Shown here piece by piece: positions 62,004-64,000 of a DNA stretch of 64,000 nt. Location: NCBI RefSeq assembly GCF_023716865.1, contig NZ_CP092417.1:3016001-3080000 (forward strand), in the 5' to 3' direction. Source of the stretch: Endozoicomonas sp. SCSIO W0465 (GTDB taxonomy: Bacteria; Pseudomonadota; Gammaproteobacteria; Pseudomonadales; Endozoicomonadaceae). A program made the translations under genes and the position numbers. The notes beneath the pieces are model-generated. The model did no database searches. It worked only from the letters and a program-made list of their open reading frames with translations, and was not told the origin of the DNA. Each line of letters opens with the position of its first letter. Position 1 is the first letter of the stretch.

Positions 62004-64000
62004 ATGACTATGCACTTAGCACCGAGCCGTTATTTTCGAACGATTTTATGGACTTTGATATTCCTCCTGCCCTTTTTTCTGATGCCATCTATCAGCGCCA
62101 GTGTTTATGCAGAAGGCTTGAACCAACCCGTCAACGTCGCTTATTTCTCAGATGATCCTCCCTGGATGTTTACCGATAGCGAAGGTCAGGCCGATGGTCT
62201 GGTTCACGATCTATGGGAACTATGGGCAGAAAAAAACAATATTGATATACAGTTTATAGCATCTTCCCCGGGACAAATTGAAGCTCAATTGAGACGTTCA
62301 GAAGTGGATGTCCTGGCTTACGTTCCTCCCAATATTCAAAATGAGCTGAGTGAAAAGGGGGTAGGGAGTGCACTGGTTTATCAGTTTGTTCCTGTACTTT
62401 TTGTGGGAAAAAGTCATCAGGTTGATAGCTTCAAGGAGGCACTGGCAAACCTTCGGATAGGCTATGTCACAGGGTATAATTGCCAGCCACATCTGAAAAA
62501 ATTTAATGCTGATGCCATTGTTGTTCCATACGATTCTTATTCATCGATGGTCAATGCAGCAACTAACCGTGAAGTTGATGCAATATTGGGTAGTCGTGCA
62601 AGTCTGAACTATTTTGTCTCCAGACTGGGCGCTGCCGATGAGTATCAGATTGTTCAGACTCCTCTGCAACCGGTTGAGATCAGAGCAGCTCTCGCTCCTG
62701 ATCGACCTGATCTTGTCCGTATGGTTGAAAAGGGTATGACTCAGGTATCTGATCAGGATAAGGCCAGCCTGATTGAAGACTGGTTCAGGTTTACACCGTG
62801 TAACCCTGAAAGCCTGGTGGTTGCCCTTGATGCCGCCTTGGCCCCATTGTCTTTTATTAATGCACTGGGTAAGCCCTCAGGCCTCTTTGTTGATATCTGG
62901 AACTTATGGTCAGAAAAAACAGGAACGCCGGTTAAGTTCCGAGTGGGCCCAATTGGTGAAAGTATCGAAGCGTTGAAAGAGGGTAAGGTTGATGTTATTG
63001 CCGCAGTCTCTCCGACGATCGAACGAAGCCAGTGGATGGCGCTGTCAAACCCCTATTATGGATTGAATACTCGAATCTATTTTCGCTCCGCCAGTAAACT
63101 GGATGATTCCCTGGCTGAGCTGAATGGTAAAAAACTGGGTGTTATCAGCGCTTCAAGTCAGGAGGAGTTTGTTCGCCGCTGGTTACCAGATGCCTACCCA
63201 ATTGGACATGACAGTGTGTCTGAGATGATTGAGAGCCTTTTCTCGGGAGAGATAGACGCATTTCTTGGCGCGCCTGTGATTGTTCAGTCAGCACTCAATC
63301 GTCATGGTCTGGTTGGCGAGGTGAGCACCAGCGAGTACTTTGATCTGAATCAGGTGGTGGGTGCTGGCCTTTTGCTGAACAGGTCTGCGAACTTATTGCC
63401 TGAGTTGAATAATGGCTTTCAGGCAATTACTCCGGATGAGTATCGTACCATTGAAAATCGATGGATTATCAGTAATAAAGATCGCTATTTTCGTCTCAGT
63501 GGTTCAATGGTTGAATTGAATGATTCCGAGCGCCGCTGGTTAGGTGAAAACCCGGTAATCAGTGTGCTGGTTGATAATAATAAACCTCCATTTTCTTATA
63601 TTGACAGAAGAGGACAATGGCAGGGGATAGCCATAGATTATCTTAAATTGTTGGAGGATAGGCTGGGTATAACCTTTCAGCTTCATCAGGATCCCGTATG
63701 GACAAAGGCGTTGAGTCGGGCATATCGGCACGATGTCGATACAGTAGCGATGTTACAGAAAACGGTAGAGCGTAGCCGGTATCTGAATTTTACCAAACCA
63801 TTGGTAAGTGTACCCGCAGTCATCCTTGCCCGTGTCTCTGACAAGAGTATCCGCTCTCCAGCCCATTTAAATGGGAAAAGGGTTGGTTTCGCCCCAGGCT
63901 ATGTCACTTATGAAACCTTCCAGCAGAAATGTCCGGGAGTCAATTTTGTCAATATTCCGGATATCGCCACGGGTTTGAATCAGGTTGCCAGTGGCGTTCT
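62004..64000 (+). CDS. Protein with three tandem periplasmic solute-binding (SBP_bac_3) domains, partial
   Basis: Open from ATG 62004 to the window end (665 residues so far). Residues about 13-33 are a hydrophobic leader (TILWTLIFLLPFFLMPSISA). Three family 3 solute-binding domains follow: about 38-260 (VNVAYFSDDPPWMFTD), 270-480 (LVVALDAALAPLSFINALG) and 517 onward (ISVLVDNNKPPFSYIDRRG). Such repeats precede histidine-kinase or GGDEF domains in BvgS/EvgS-like sensors, which usually carry two; the output domain lies beyond the window. Confidence 0.8.
   Translation, partial: MTMHLAPSRYFRTILWTLIFLLPFFLMPSISASVYAEGLNQPVNVAYFSDDPPWMFTDSEGQADGLVHDLWELWAEKNNIDIQFIASSPGQIEAQLRRSEVDVLAYVPPNIQNELSEKGVGSALVYQFVPVLFVGKSHQVDSFKEALANLRIGYVTGYNCQPHLKKFNADAIVVPYDSYSSMVNAATNREVDAILGSRASLNYFVSRLGAADEYQIVQTPLQPVEIRAALAPDRPDLVRMVEKGMTQVSDQDKASLIEDWFRFTPCNPESLVVALDAALAPLSFINALGKPSGLFVDIWNLWSEKTGTPVKFRVGPIGESIEALKEGKVDVIAAVSPTIERSQWMALSNPYYGLNTRIYFRSASKLDDSLAELNGKKLGVISASSQEEFVRRWLPDAYPIGHDSVSEMIESLFSGEIDAFLGAPVIVQSALNRHGLVGEVSTSEYFDLNQVVGAGLLLNRSANLLPELNNGFQAITPDEYRTIENRWIISNKDRYFRLSGSMVELNDSERRWLGENPVISVLVDNNKPPFSYIDRRGQWQGIAIDYLKLLEDRLGITFQLHQDPVWTKALSRAYRHDVDTVAMLQKTVERSRYLNFTKPLVSVPAVILARVSDKSIRSPAHLNGKRVGFAPGYVTYETFQQKCPGVNFVNIPDIATGLNQVASGV

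Overview
The window reads as the chromosome of a gammaproteobacterium. Gene order and protein sequences resemble Pseudomonas, Vibrio and E. coli relatives, and the mix of several insertion-sequence families, a Ysc-like type III secretion cassette and broken genes next to intact housekeeping blocks would suit a marine, host-associated lineage such as Endozoicomonas. The genus is an inference, not shown by any single marker here.

Layout. 0-5.4 kb: the iron-sulfur cluster operon iscS-iscU-iscA-hscB-hscA-fdx-iscX. 5.6-19.3 kb: the conserved block ndk, rlmN, pilF, rodZ, hisS, yfgM, bamB, der, a cupin gene, xseA (opposite strand), guaB, guaA; ispG, normally between rodZ and hisS, is missing. 19.4-21.3 kb: a lysine riboswitch in front of an NhaC-type transporter, probably a lysine importer. 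21.4-27.7 kb: an accessory block with a CesT-like type III chaperone, a large protein fusing a GT4 glycosyltransferase to a LanM-dehydratase-like (DUF4135) domain, and a convergent sctD-sctE-sctF-sctG cassette. 28-30.8 kb: fadD split by an IS. 30.9-33.1 kb: a small membrane-anchored hypothetical protein, yajL, a patatin remnant and four tandem initiator tRNA genes behind a consensus promoter. 33.2-37.6 kb: an IS630 element inserted exactly at the acs stop codon, acs, a udp remnant and a LuxR-type response regulator. 37.8-42.9 kb: a hypothetical membrane protein, a PlsC-like acyltransferase, LexA-controlled dinB, a PqiA-like protein and recJ. 43.1-46.9 kb: one unknown gene broken by two different IS elements. 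46.9-61.5 kb: thrC, hom, ansA, a dicarboxylate/amino-acid symporter and recD, recB, recC. 61.6-64 kb: a small hypothetical gene and the start of a protein with three tandem periplasmic solute-binding domains.

How the parts work together. Iron-sulfur assembly supplies enzymes such as RlmN; guaB and guaA complete GMP synthesis; hom and thrC make threonine; ansA beside an acidic-amino-acid symporter points to asparagine/aspartate use; acs beside a CrbR/ErdR-like regulator points to acetate control; dinB, recJ and recBCD are repair genes.

The strongest candidate for something undescribed is the chaperone plus GT4/DUF4135 protein beside the needle cassette, which looks like a type III effector and its chaperone. 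A second is the twice-interrupted gene, which becomes one uninterrupted 380-codon reading frame when both IS elements and one copy of each target duplication are removed; it shows a faint kinase-like signature.
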